NCBI GenBank assembly: GCA_026988355.1
Contig: JALSLK010000071.1
Location: forward strand, 1-64,000
Direction of reading: 5' to 3'
From: Flavobacteriaceae bacterium
Lineage (GTDB): Bacteria; Bacteroidota; Bacteroidia; Flavobacteriales; Flavobacteriaceae
DNA: 64,000 nucleotides
Positions 51,590-59,870 of this stretch are shown in pieces (position 1 is the first letter of the stretch; every line of letters starts with the position of its first letter). The notes under the pieces are model-generated. The model did not search any database, was not told the origin of the DNA, and saw only the letters and a program-made list of their open reading frames with translations. The position numbers and the translations under genes were made by a program.

Positions 51590-54097
51590 CTAAAATTGTT
51601 GTCCGATTGTAAAGTGTGTTTGCCAACCTGCTTTTGTGCCTGGTGCTGTTGGAACATCATCAAACCCGTATCCAAAGTCGATACCTAACAATCCAAATGA
51701 CGGCATAAATAAACGCAATCCTAATCCTGCGGATCTTTTTAAATTAAAGGGATCGAATTTTACCAATCCTTCGTAAGAATTTCCTCCTTCTAAAAATCCG
51801 AGTACATAAATCGATGCATTTGGTTTTAATGTAATTGGATAACGCATTTCTAAGGTAAATTTATCATAAACGGTTCCTCCTCCTCCTGGTGATAAACTGG
51901 AATTTGGATAACCTCTAAGCCCTATACTTTGTCGTCCATCAAATTGTTGTCCTTGTAGACCATCTCCTCCTACATAAAATCGCTCGAATGGCGACACTTC
52001 TTTTTTTCCATAATCGCCTAACAATCCTATTTCTGCACTCGTTACTAATACTACTTTTTTGGTTATTTCGTTATACCATTTTCCTGAAAAACTTACTTTC
52101 CAAAATTCCAACCATTTGTATTTTTCTTCGTTCGATATATTTTCGTAATCTTTGTCTTCGAATAATGAAAATGGTGGTGTTAATTTTAGTCCTATATTAA
52201 ATTGGGATCCTTTTAGTGGATATATTGGACTTGGCCCTTGCGAACTTCGACTAAAATTTACTGCTACGGATAAATTATTTGATTTCCCATTATCGAAATT
52301 CAAGGTTGGGAATCGATAATTTTTAAGCGTATAACTTTGGTAATTTATAGATGTAGATAGGGTAAAATAATCGTCTGGCCAATTTAATCTTTGATTAACT
52401 CCTATCGAAGCTCCTAATATGTCTAATTTTTGACTTTTATCTACATCTCTTGTTGTAAAGTTATATCTGTATTGCTTTGAATTATATATTGAAAAAGATA
52501 ATGCTTTTGGTTTTTTCCCTCCTAACCAAGGTTCTGTAAAAGACAGGCTATAAGTACTTGAGTATTTACTTGCTTGTAATCGCAATGACATACGCTGTCC
52601 ATCTCCCATTGGTATTGGTTTATATGCTTTTTTATTAAATAAATTTCTTACCGAAAAATTAGAAAAGGACAGTCCTAATGTTCCTATAAAGGCTCCTCCT
52701 CCATATCCTCCTTGTAATTCTATTTGACTAGACCCTTTTTCGGCTACACTATACTCTATGTCTACTGTTTTTTCTGCATAATTCTGTTTTACATCTGGCA
52801 TAACTGCTTCTGGATCAAAAAATCCTAATTGACTTATTTCTCTAATAGATCGTATGATTGCTTCTTTGCTAAACAGGTCTCCTGGTTTTGTTCTTAATTC
52901 TCTATAGATTACATGATCGTTTGTTTTGTCGTTTCCTACAACTGTTACATTTTTAACTATTGCTTGTTCGTCTTCATGAATTCGGATTTCTATATCTATT
53001 ACATTATCTTTAACTGCTGTTTCTACTGGTGTTACATTAGAAAACATATAACCTCTATTAAAATAAGTATTAGCTATATCTTGCGAGTCTGGTGTTCCAT
53101 CTCCATTTACTCTTTCGCTTAACAATTTTCCGTTATAGGTATCTCCTTCATTAATTCCTAAAAATCTACTTAATTGTTCATCCGAAAAAACGGTATTTCC
53201 TAAAAATTTTATTTGTCCAAATTGGTATTTTTTACCTTCTGTCAACTTAATATCTAAATTAATTGTTTTGTCATTATTCCAAGATATTGAGTCGCTAATT
53301 ATTTGTGCATCTCTATATCCTTTTTCTTGATATTTTGTAATTAATTTATCTAAATCTCCTTCGTAATTATCTTGTACGTATTTGGATCGTTTCCAAAATC
53401 TCCAAAACCTTTTTTCTTTTGTTTTCTTTAAATACTTTCTTAATTTACTATCTTTTAATGCTTGATTTCCTTCAAATCGGATATTTTTAATTTTTACTCT
53501 TGTTCCTCGATCTACATTAACTATAACTGAAGATGTGTTATTTGTAGCTGTATCTAATTTTGTTTGTATGTTTACTTTTGTTTTTAAATATCCTTTCTCG
53601 GTGTATTTTTTTTTGATATAATTTTTTGTTGTTGTTATTAAATTTTCGGTAAGCATCGCTCCTTTTTTAAGCGCTGTTTCTTTTTGCAAATCTGCAATTT
53701 TAGATTTTTTTAATCCTCTAAAAGTAACGGTTCCTATTTTGGTTAATTCTTGTACTTCAAATTCTAAATAAATAGCATCTTTGTCTATTTTTACTGCATA
53801 AACGTCTACATTACTAAACAGATTTGACTCCCATAATTTTTTAATTGCACTTGATAATTTATCTCCTGGTATTTTAATCTCTGCGCCTTCTACCAATCCT
53901 GAAAAGGATTTTATAGACTCTTCTCCAAACTTTTGATTTCCTTTTACAGTTACTCCTCCTAATATATATTTTTTTGCTTTCGTTAAATTAATAATGGAGT
54001 CTTGTGGTTTTATATCTTCTACTTCTTGAGCTTGCACTACATATCCAAAAAAAACAACTAATGCTACTACTAATATACTACTTTTAATTCTATTCAT
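51590..54097 (-). CDS. bamA: Outer membrane assembly factor BamA
   Basis: BamA folds proteins into the outer membrane. The 835-residue product has a signal peptide (ends near VVQAQEVED), five POTRA domains (about 45-450; ILGGVTVKGNQKFGEESI, KIKNIRFEGNQALKD, IVKNVTVVGNDKTNDHVIYRELR) and the 16-stranded barrel with SPFERFYVGGDGLQG (lid-loop region) and a C-terminal aromatic end (HFTIGQQF). It lies 2 bp after uppS and before the two OmpH genes. Confidence 0.97.
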   Translation of the reverse strand: MNRIKSSILVVALVVFFGYVVQAQEVEDIKPQDSIINLTKAKKYILGGVTVKGNQKFGEESIKSFSGLVEGAEIKIPGDKLSSAIKKLWESNLFSNVDVYAVKIDKDAIYLEFEVQELTKIGTVTFRGLKKSKIADLQKETALKKGAMLTENLITTTKNYIKKKYTEKGYLKTKVNIQTKLDTATNNTSSVIVNVDRGTRVKIKNIRFEGNQALKDSKLRKYLKKTKEKRFWRFWKRSKYVQDNYEGDLDKLITKYQEKGYRDAQIISDSISWNNDKTINLDIKLTEGKKYQFGQIKFLGNTVFSDEQLSRFLGINEGDTYNGKLLSERVNGDGTPDSQDIANTYFNRGYMFSNVTPVETAVKDNVIDIEIRIHEDEQAIVKNVTVVGNDKTNDHVIYRELRTKPGDLFSKEAIIRSIREISQLGFFDPEAVMPDVKQNYAEKTVDIEYSVAEKGSSQIELQGGYGGGAFIGTLGLSFSNFSVRNLFNKKAYKPIPMGDGQRMSLRLQASKYSSTYSLSFTEPWLGGKKPKALSFSIYNSKQYRYNFTTRDVDKSQKLDILGASIGVNQRLNWPDDYFTLSTSINYQSYTLKNYRFPTLNFDNGKSNNLSVAVNFSRSSQGPSPIYPLKGSQFNIGLKLTPPFSLFEDKDYENISNEEKYKWLEFWKVSFSGKWYNEITKKVVLVTSAEIGLLGDYGKKEVSPFERFYVGGDGLQGQQFDGRQSIGLRGYPNSSLSPGGGGTVYDKFTLEMRYPITLKPNASIYVLGFLEGGNSYEGLVKFDPFNLKRSAGLGLRLFMPSFGLLGIDFGYGFDDVPTAPGTKAGWQTHFTIGQQF

Positions 54098-54099
54098 TT

Positions 54100-54840
54100 C
54101 TATTTTAATTGTTCACTGGTTTTACCAAATCTTCTTTCTCTTTGTTGATAATCGATTATAGCTTTATAAAATTCTTCTTTTCCAAAATCTGGCCAAAATA
54201 CAGACGTAAAATAGAGTTCTGCATAAGCTATTTGCCATAATAGAAAATTACTTATTCGTTTTTCTCCACTTGTTCTTATTACCAAATCGACATTTGGCAA
54301 ATTACGAGTATATAAATGGTTATTTATAATATTTTTATCAATTTCTTCGACCGACAGTTCATTATTAACAATTTTTTTAGAAATATTTTTGAATGCATTA
54401 ACAATTTCTTCTTTGGAACTATAACTCAATGCTAAATTTAAAATAAGATGGGTATTGCCTTTTGTTTTTTCGATTACTTCGTTAAGCATTTTTTGTGTTC
54501 TACTTGGTAGTGTTGTGATATCTCCTATTGCTCTTAATGAGATATTATTTTTTAATAGCAATTTTAATTCTTTTTTTAAGGAACTTACTAATAGGTTCAT
54601 TAACATTTCCACTTCTAATTTTGGTCGATTCCAGTTTTCGGTAGAGAATGCATATAATGTAAGTACTTTTATCCCTATTTCTGCTGCAGATTCTACGGTT
54701 TGTCTTACTGCTTTTACACCATTTTTATGCCCAAATACTCGCAATTTCCCTTTCTCTTTTGCCCATCGTCCATTACCATCCATAATAACGGCTACATGCT
54801 TTGGTAATCTCAAATTATCTATTTGTTCTTTTAATTGCAT
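54100..54840 (-). CDS. uppS: Undecaprenyl diphosphate synthase
   Basis: UppS makes the C55 lipid carrier for cell-wall and glycan synthesis. The 246-residue cis-prenyltransferase has VAVIMDGNGRWAKEKG (catalytic aspartate and phosphate loop), LTLYAFSTENW, and the IRTSGEKRISNFLLWQIAYAEL and FWPDF motifs. It sits between the PorG-like gene and bamA. Confidence 0.97.
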   Translation of the reverse strand: MQLKEQIDNLRLPKHVAVIMDGNGRWAKEKGKLRVFGHKNGVKAVRQTVESAAEIGIKVLTLYAFSTENWNRPKLEVEMLMNLLVSSLKKELKLLLKNNISLRAIGDITTLPSRTQKMLNEVIEKTKGNTHLILNLALSYSSKEEIVNAFKNISKKIVNNELSVEEIDKNIINNHLYTRNLPNVDLVIRTSGEKRISNFLLWQIAYAELYFTSVFWPDFGKEEFYKAIIDYQQRERRFGKTSEQLK

Positions 54841-54843
54841 GGT

Positions 54844-55524
54844 TTATAATTCTCCGCTATAGCAGCCTTTTCTTCCAAAGCCAAATACAATATTTATTCC
54901 TGTTGTAATGTACCAATCGTTACTGTCTGCATTTCCAAAGTTTAATGCCGGTATGTTTGTATTATTATAATCTAAATTATCTTTAAATGTATATCTAATT
55001 TTTGTTTCAAATCCTATACCTATATTTCCTGCTAATTTTGTTTTATATCCTATTCCAAACGGAACGGTAAATCCTGTTTTTTGTTCGGTTGCAAATTTTC
55101 TTGCTGCTGTTTGTTCTTTTGCTACATTATAATTAAATAATGCCATTTCTAAAATGATGTATGGTGTAGAATTCCATCCTTCTTTTACTAAAGAATAATC
55201 GTAATAATTAAATTCTATTCCTATTGCTGCTTCTTTTACTGAATTTTTAAAACTATATCCTCTTATTTTTCGAATTTCGTTTGACGAATCGGCATCGTTA
55301 TCTTTAATTTTAATATAAGATGCAGATACTCTAAAAGTTACTCTTGGATTAAAATTCCATTTGTATATTAATCCGTAAGAGAAGTCATTTGGATATAGAT
55401 ATGTTTCTCTCCCTACATCTCCTATATAATTACTTCCTCCTACATGTACTCCTAATTCATTTATCTGAGAATACGAGCATGTAGAAATTACCAAAAACAG
55501 AATGGTGAAAATTCGATTATTCAT
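54844..55524 (-). CDS. PorG-like (DUF6089) outer-membrane barrel protein
   Basis: The 226-residue product from ATG 55524 has a signal peptide (ends CSYSQINE) and beta-barrel strands, with the family start ELGVHVGGSNYIGDVGR and RVSASYIKIKDNDADS. DUF6089 proteins include PorG of the type IX secretion system, and this genome encodes T9SS cargo, so a secretion role is likely. The frame is open to 55593, but the -7 element at 55545-55552 overlaps those codons, so I use the later start. It is first in the run to uppS and bamA. Confidence 0.82.
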   Translation of the reverse strand: MNNRIFTILFLVISTCSYSQINELGVHVGGSNYIGDVGRETYLYPNDFSYGLIYKWNFNPRVTFRVSASYIKIKDNDADSSNEIRKIRGYSFKNSVKEAAIGIEFNYYDYSLVKEGWNSTPYIILEMALFNYNVAKEQTAARKFATEQKTGFTVPFGIGYKTKLAGNIGIGFETKIRYTFKDNLDYNNTNIPALNFGNADSNDWYITTGINIVFGFGRKGCYSGEL

Positions 55525-55544
55525 TTTTTTAAAAAAATTGGTTG

Positions 55545-55552
55545 CAAATATA
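55545..55552 (-). promoter_or_regulatory. -7 element of the PorG-like/uppS/bamA operon
   Basis: TATATTTG on the minus strand, 20 bp before the ATG at 55524. Confidence 0.5.
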
Positions 55553-55677
55553 CTAATTCTATATTTATTTTTTACTTTTAAAACAAAACACATAGAGAAT
55601 TAATATTCACGTTAATAAACTCTATATTAAACGTGCTTTAAAAAATATATTGTCTTTTCGATTTGTGAGCAGGTTTT

Positions 55678-56571
55678 CTAAATTCCTTTATTTCGAACGT
55701 CTTCACCCCAAAGCAATTTTTCTCGTAATGTTTTTACAAAACTTTGATTGTGCAATTGGATAATTTTTATTGTAAATGGTGCTTTTTCGATAAAAACATC
55801 TGTATTATTTGGAATTGTTGTTATTCGTGAATCTAGAGATAATAACGCATGTTTTTCTCTACCTATTACTTTTAGTTTTATTTTTGTTTGGTCTGGTATT
55901 ACCAATGGTCTTGCGTTTAAATTATGTGGTGCTATTGGTGTTAATACTACATTTTTTGCCGATGGTGTTATTACTGGACCTCCACAACTTAATGAGTATC
56001 CTGTCGATCCTGTTGGTGTAGATACAATTAGTCCATCTGCCCAATATGATGTTAAAAAGTCTTCATCTAAATGGGTTTCTACTGTTATCATTGCTGTTGT
56101 ATCTTTTCGCACTACGGTAACTTCATTTAACGCTATGTTCAAATCCTTAAAATTATTTATTTTTGGGTTTGTCGAAACTTGTAATAACGTTCTTTCTTTA
56201 ATAGTATATTCTTTTTTAACAATAGATTCTATTGCTTCTCGCATGTTTTCTTTTGCTACATTTGCTAAAAATCCTAAACGTCCTATATTTATTCCTAATA
56301 CTGGAATATTAGAATCTCTCACATACGTTATTGCTCTTAAAAAAGTACCATCTCCTCCTACTGTAAAAAACATATCAAATGTTTTATCTAAATCTTTATA
56401 GGTTGTATAGGTTTTGTACTTTTTTTCTAATGTATTTTGTTTTATTATGGAGTTATAAAATTCTTTCTCTACATTTATTTCTATATTATTCTCTTCTAAT
56501 ATATGAAATAAACTCTTTATATATTTGAATGTTTCTTCTTTATAATATTGTCCGTAAATTGCTATTTTCAT
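55678..56571 (-). CDS. nadK: NAD kinase
   Basis: NadK phosphorylates NAD to NADP. The 297-residue product carries the GGDGTFLRA motif (GGDG at 72-75), NIGRLGFLA, TPTGSTGYSLSCGGPV and APHNLNARPLVIP. It is 26 bp after the CBS gene, in the usual Flavobacteria order CBS-nadK-DUF6089-uppS-bamA. Confidence 0.96.
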   Translation of the reverse strand: MKIAIYGQYYKEETFKYIKSLFHILEENNIEINVEKEFYNSIIKQNTLEKKYKTYTTYKDLDKTFDMFFTVGGDGTFLRAITYVRDSNIPVLGINIGRLGFLANVAKENMREAIESIVKKEYTIKERTLLQVSTNPKINNFKDLNIALNEVTVVRKDTTAMITVETHLDEDFLTSYWADGLIVSTPTGSTGYSLSCGGPVITPSAKNVVLTPIAPHNLNARPLVIPDQTKIKLKVIGREKHALLSLDSRITTIPNNTDVFIEKAPFTIKIIQLHNQSFVKTLREKLLWGEDVRNKGI

Positions 56572-56597
56572 ATTTTATATGTCCTCAAAATAATATT

Positions 56598-57257
56598 TTA
56601 GATATTCAAATATTTTTGTAGATATGCTGACCTTGCTTTTAAGTCATTTAAGTACGCATCTTCTTTAATTCCTAAAACAATTCCATAATTATACCTTCTA
56701 AAGGTATGAATTACATCGTTTATATTATTACTCATTACTTTAATGGTAAGTTCTACATCATTGCCTTGTATTTTTGATATAAATACGCCGAGTAGTTTCG
56801 CGTCATTACTTTCTATTATCTGTGCTATTTCGCTTATGGAATAATCGTTCTTATTTTTGGAAACTATCAATACTGTGCCTTGCTCTTGCAAAAATGGTGT
56901 TTTATTAAAAAAATGTAATATATCTACCAATTCTAAATAACCAACATACTTTTTTTCTGCATTTAATACTGGTAAAATATTTGCTTCGTTTGTTGCATAT
57001 TGTTTTAATATTTCTATCCAATTATCTTCTTCAAACACAAAAAAAGCGTGTAACATGTACTGTACATTTTCTAACTTTACGGTATCGTCGTCAAAACTTA
57101 ACAAATCACTTTCTGCAATTAATCCATATAAGTTATTTGCTTCTACTATTGGAAGATGTGTAAAAACCAATTCTTTAAACATTGCTTTAGCTTTACCAAT
57201 AGTACTTGTTAATTTTAATGCTTGTACATCGGATGTTATATAGTCTTTTATTTGCAT
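56598..57257 (-). CDS. CBS domain protein with C-terminal ACT-like part
   Basis: The 219-residue product has a CBS pair (about 1-130; FTHLPIVEANNLYGLIAESDLL and LPVLNAEKKYVGYLELVDIL) and a C-terminal part (about 135-215) with EQGTVLIVSKNKNDYSISEIAQIIES that looks like an ACT domain. CBS domains bind adenylates. It is divergent from pdxJ. Confidence 0.85.
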   Translation of the reverse strand: MQIKDYITSDVQALKLTSTIGKAKAMFKELVFTHLPIVEANNLYGLIAESDLLSFDDDTVKLENVQYMLHAFFVFEEDNWIEILKQYATNEANILPVLNAEKKYVGYLELVDILHFFNKTPFLQEQGTVLIVSKNKNDYSISEIAQIIESNDAKLLGVFISKIQGNDVELTIKVMSNNINDVIHTFRRYNYGIVLGIKEDAYLNDLKARSAYLQKYLNI

Positions 57258-57369
57258 TTGTTCTGTTAATATGTACGCAAAATAAGCGAATTTTAATTAC
57301 AATGCACTAATTTTGCCAATAAATATAATTTTGAATCTATTTAATTAAAATACGAAGTATTTCTACTCC

Positions 57370-58083
57370 ATGACTAAACTTAGCGTTAATATTAATAAAA
57401 TTGCCACTTTACGTAATTCTCGTGGTAGCGACACTCCTAATTTGGTACAAACTGCTATCGACATACAAGAGTTTGGTGCTCAAGGTATAACTGTACATCC
57501 AAGACCTGATGAACGACATATTAAATACCAAGATGTTTACGATTTAAAACCGATTGTTTCTACAGAATATAATATTGAAGGAAATCCCATTCCAAAATTT
57601 GTAGATTTAGTTTTAGCCAACAAACCTACTCAAGTTACTTTGGTTCCTGATACTATTGATACACTAACCTCAAATGCTGGTTGGGATACCATTACTCATT
57701 TGGACTTTTTAACAGATGTTGTTACCGAATTTAAACGAAATAATATTCGCACTTCTATTTTTATGAATACCGATTTAGCTCGCATCGAAGCTACTGCTAA
57801 AATTGGTGCTGATAGGATTGAGTTATATACTGAAGATTTTGCTTCTCAATATAAAAAAGGCTATAAAAAGGCTATAAATCCTTATATTGAGTCTGCTTTA
57901 TTTGCGCACAATTTAGGATTAGGAATTAATGCTGGTCACGATTTAAATTTAGATAATATTGCTTTTTTTGCAGACAATATCCCTAACTTACTCGAAGTTT
58001 CTATTGGCCATGCCTTAATTTCGGAATCTTTGTATTTGGGCTTGCATAATGTAATTAATATGTATCTTTATCGATTAAAATAA
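57370..58083 (+). CDS. pdxJ: Pyridoxine 5'-phosphate synthase
   Basis: PdxJ joins aminoacetone phosphate and deoxyxylulose phosphate to make pyridoxine phosphate. The 237-residue TIM barrel has LSVNINKIATLRNSRG, GITVHPRPDERHI, ITLVPD-type (VTLVPDT) and GLGINAGHDLN motifs, with the expected length. It supplies the cofactor of TrpB, among others. Confidence 0.96.
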   Translation: MTKLSVNINKIATLRNSRGSDTPNLVQTAIDIQEFGAQGITVHPRPDERHIKYQDVYDLKPIVSTEYNIEGNPIPKFVDLVLANKPTQVTLVPDTIDTLTSNAGWDTITHLDFLTDVVTEFKRNNIRTSIFMNTDLARIEATAKIGADRIELYTEDFASQYKKGYKKAINPYIESALFAHNLGLGINAGHDLNLDNIAFFADNIPNLLEVSIGHALISESLYLGLHNVINMYLYRLK

Positions 58084-58157
58084 TCTACGTTGTCTCAAAG
58101 TTTCTGGATTAAATGTTGAATAATGAATGCTAGGTGTTAGTAACTAAAAATTAAATT

Positions 58158-58283
58158 ATGTCTCAAACCACACAAACTATTCTTACTTATGTTGTTCTAG
58201 GATTTGCTATTTTATTTTTGTTTCGAAAATTTATTTTTAAATCTAAAAAGAAAAATGATTGCGATACTGACTGTAATTGTTAA
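58158..58283 (+). CDS. Small Cys-rich membrane protein (FeoB-associated type)
   Basis: A 41-residue frame not long enough for usual ORF cut-offs: one membrane helix (YVVLGFAILFLFRKFIF), a basic stretch (KSKKKND) and the cysteine end CDTDCNC. This matches the FeoB-associated Cys-rich membrane protein family in layout. There is no feo gene nearby, so the role here is uncertain. It lies 75 bp after pdxJ. Confidence 0.7.
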   Translation: MSQTTQTILTYVVLGFAILFLFRKFIFKSKKKNDCDTDCNC

Positions 58284-58303
58284 ACTCAATATTAATCCGA
58301 ATT

Positions 58304-58361
58304 ATACCAATTCAATTTTAAAATGCGCTAAATTTGTGAATAATTCGAGTTTAAATGGTAT
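58304..58361. repeat. Dispersed inverted-repeat element, short copy F
   Basis: The 58-bp element starts ATACCAATTCAATTTTAAAATGCGCTAAA, almost the left end of copy E, and ends AAATGGTAT. It lies 2 bp from the dtd stop. Confidence 0.65.
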
Positions 58362-58363
58362 TA

Positions 58364-58816
58364 CTATTCTCTATTTTTAGAATCTATACTAATCGTTACT
58401 GGCCCATCATTAACTAATGCTACTTTCATATCTGCCCCAAACACTCCTGTTTTTATTTTTTTATTTAATTGTTGCTCTAATTTTTCTACAAATTGCTTAT
58501 ACAATGGTATGGAAATTTTTGACTTTGCAGCTTTCATATAACTTGGCCTATTTCCTTTTTTTGTACTCGCCATTAAAGTAAATTGACTAACGACCAATAC
58601 ATCTCCATCTATATCTTTTAATGCTAAATTCATGGTCTTATTTTCGTCTTCAAAAATTCGTAATTTTACTATTTTATTACTTAGCCAATTTATATCTTCT
58701 TGTGTATCGCTATTTCCAATTCCAAGTAAAATTAAAAAACCTTTATTAATTGCACTAACTTTTTTTTTATCTACAACCACAGATGCCTCACTTACTCTTT
58801 GAATTATTATTTTCAT
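58364..58816 (-). CDS. dtd: D-aminoacyl-tRNA deacylase
   Basis: DTD removes D-amino acids (and Gly from tRNA-Ala) from tRNA. The 150-residue product has the SQFTLMAS motif and the GPVT motif (NDGPVTISIDS) that form the active site, and the N-terminal IIQRVSEASV. The start is 30 bp after the rsgA stop, so it is in one run with rsgA. Confidence 0.95.
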   Translation of the reverse strand: MKIIIQRVSEASVVVDKKKVSAINKGFLILLGIGNSDTQEDINWLSNKIVKLRIFEDENKTMNLALKDIDGDVLVVSQFTLMASTKKGNRPSYMKAAKSKISIPLYKQFVEKLEQQLNKKIKTGVFGADMKVALVNDGPVTISIDSKNRE

Positions 58817-58846
58817 CCTAAATTATTTCGTTGCTTTTCCTTTTTA

Positions 58847-59785
58847 TCACAAAGCATATTCATCCACACGATAACTCTCATCATCTTCTTTTAAGATTTG
58901 TACATAACTTTTATATCTTGATATTGCTATTTCATCATTTTCTATGGCTTTTTTTATGGCACATTTTGGTTCGTTGGTATGCAAACAGTTATTAAATTTA
59001 CAATGCGCTTTTATTTTGAAAAATTCAGGAAAATAATCGGTTACTTCGTTTGGTTCAAAATCAACAACTCCAAAGCCTTTAATGCCTGGCGTATCTATTA
59101 AAAACCCTCCAAATGGTAGTGTAAACATTTCTGCAAAAGTAGTTGTATGTTGCCCTTGTTTGTATTGCAATGAAATTTCTTTTGTAGCAAGGTTTAAATT
59201 TGCATCAATTGCATTTGCTAATGTCGATTTTCCGACTCCAGAATGCCCTGCAAACATACTTACTTTATTTTTCATTAAAGTTCTAAGTGTTTCTATATTT
59301 TGCTTTTTTTCTGCCGAAATTGCAATACATTTATAGCCAATTTTAGTATAAATTTCTTCCAATTTGTTTTTTGCTACAATTGTTTTTTCATTGTAAGTAT
59401 CTATTTTATTAAATACTAAAATTACTGGAATTTTATATGCTTCTGCGGAAGCCAAAAAACGATCTATAAAGTTTGTAAATGTCGGAGGGTTATCGATTGT
59501 TATTAATAAAAAAACTTGATCGAGGTTCGATGCAATGATATGTGTTTGTTTTGAGAGATTAACCGATCTGCGAATGATGTAATTTTTACGTGTATATATA
59601 CGATGAATTACTCCTGTTTCTTGTTTTTTTTCCAATTCAAATTCCACATAATCTCCTACCGTTATCGGATTTGTGCTTTTTATTCCTTTAATTCTAAATT
59701 TTCCTTTTAGCCTACATGTAACCACTTCTTTATTGTGCATTACCTCATACCATGAACCTGTAGATTTTATTACTAATCCTTTCAT
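58847..59785 (-). CDS. rsgA: Ribosome small subunit GTPase RsgA
   Basis: RsgA checks late 30S assembly. The 312-residue protein is a circularly permuted GTPase: OB domain (1-70), then NKID (G4), GHSGVGKSTLANAI (G1) and DTPGIKGFG (G3), and a zinc-binding end (CKFNNCLHTNEPKC). Its start is divergent from the T9SS protein. Confidence 0.96.
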   Translation of the reverse strand: MKGLVIKSTGSWYEVMHNKEVVTCRLKGKFRIKGIKSTNPITVGDYVEFELEKKQETGVIHRIYTRKNYIIRRSVNLSKQTHIIASNLDQVFLLITIDNPPTFTNFIDRFLASAEAYKIPVILVFNKIDTYNEKTIVAKNKLEEIYTKIGYKCIAISAEKKQNIETLRTLMKNKVSMFAGHSGVGKSTLANAIDANLNLATKEISLQYKQGQHTTTFAEMFTLPFGGFLIDTPGIKGFGVVDFEPNEVTDYFPEFFKIKAHCKFNNCLHTNEPKCAIKKAIENDEIAISRYKSYVQILKEDDESYRVDEYAL

Positions 59786-59870
59786 TATGGCAAATTTAGG
59801 TTAATTTTTAGTATAAATCGAAATAAATACATATCTTTGAATGTTTATTCAACCATGTAATATATTTTTT

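Noticed and set aside
55748-56401. 217-codon frame on the plus strand over nadK
   Set aside because: Fully antisense to an intact NAD kinase gene, with no family resemblance.
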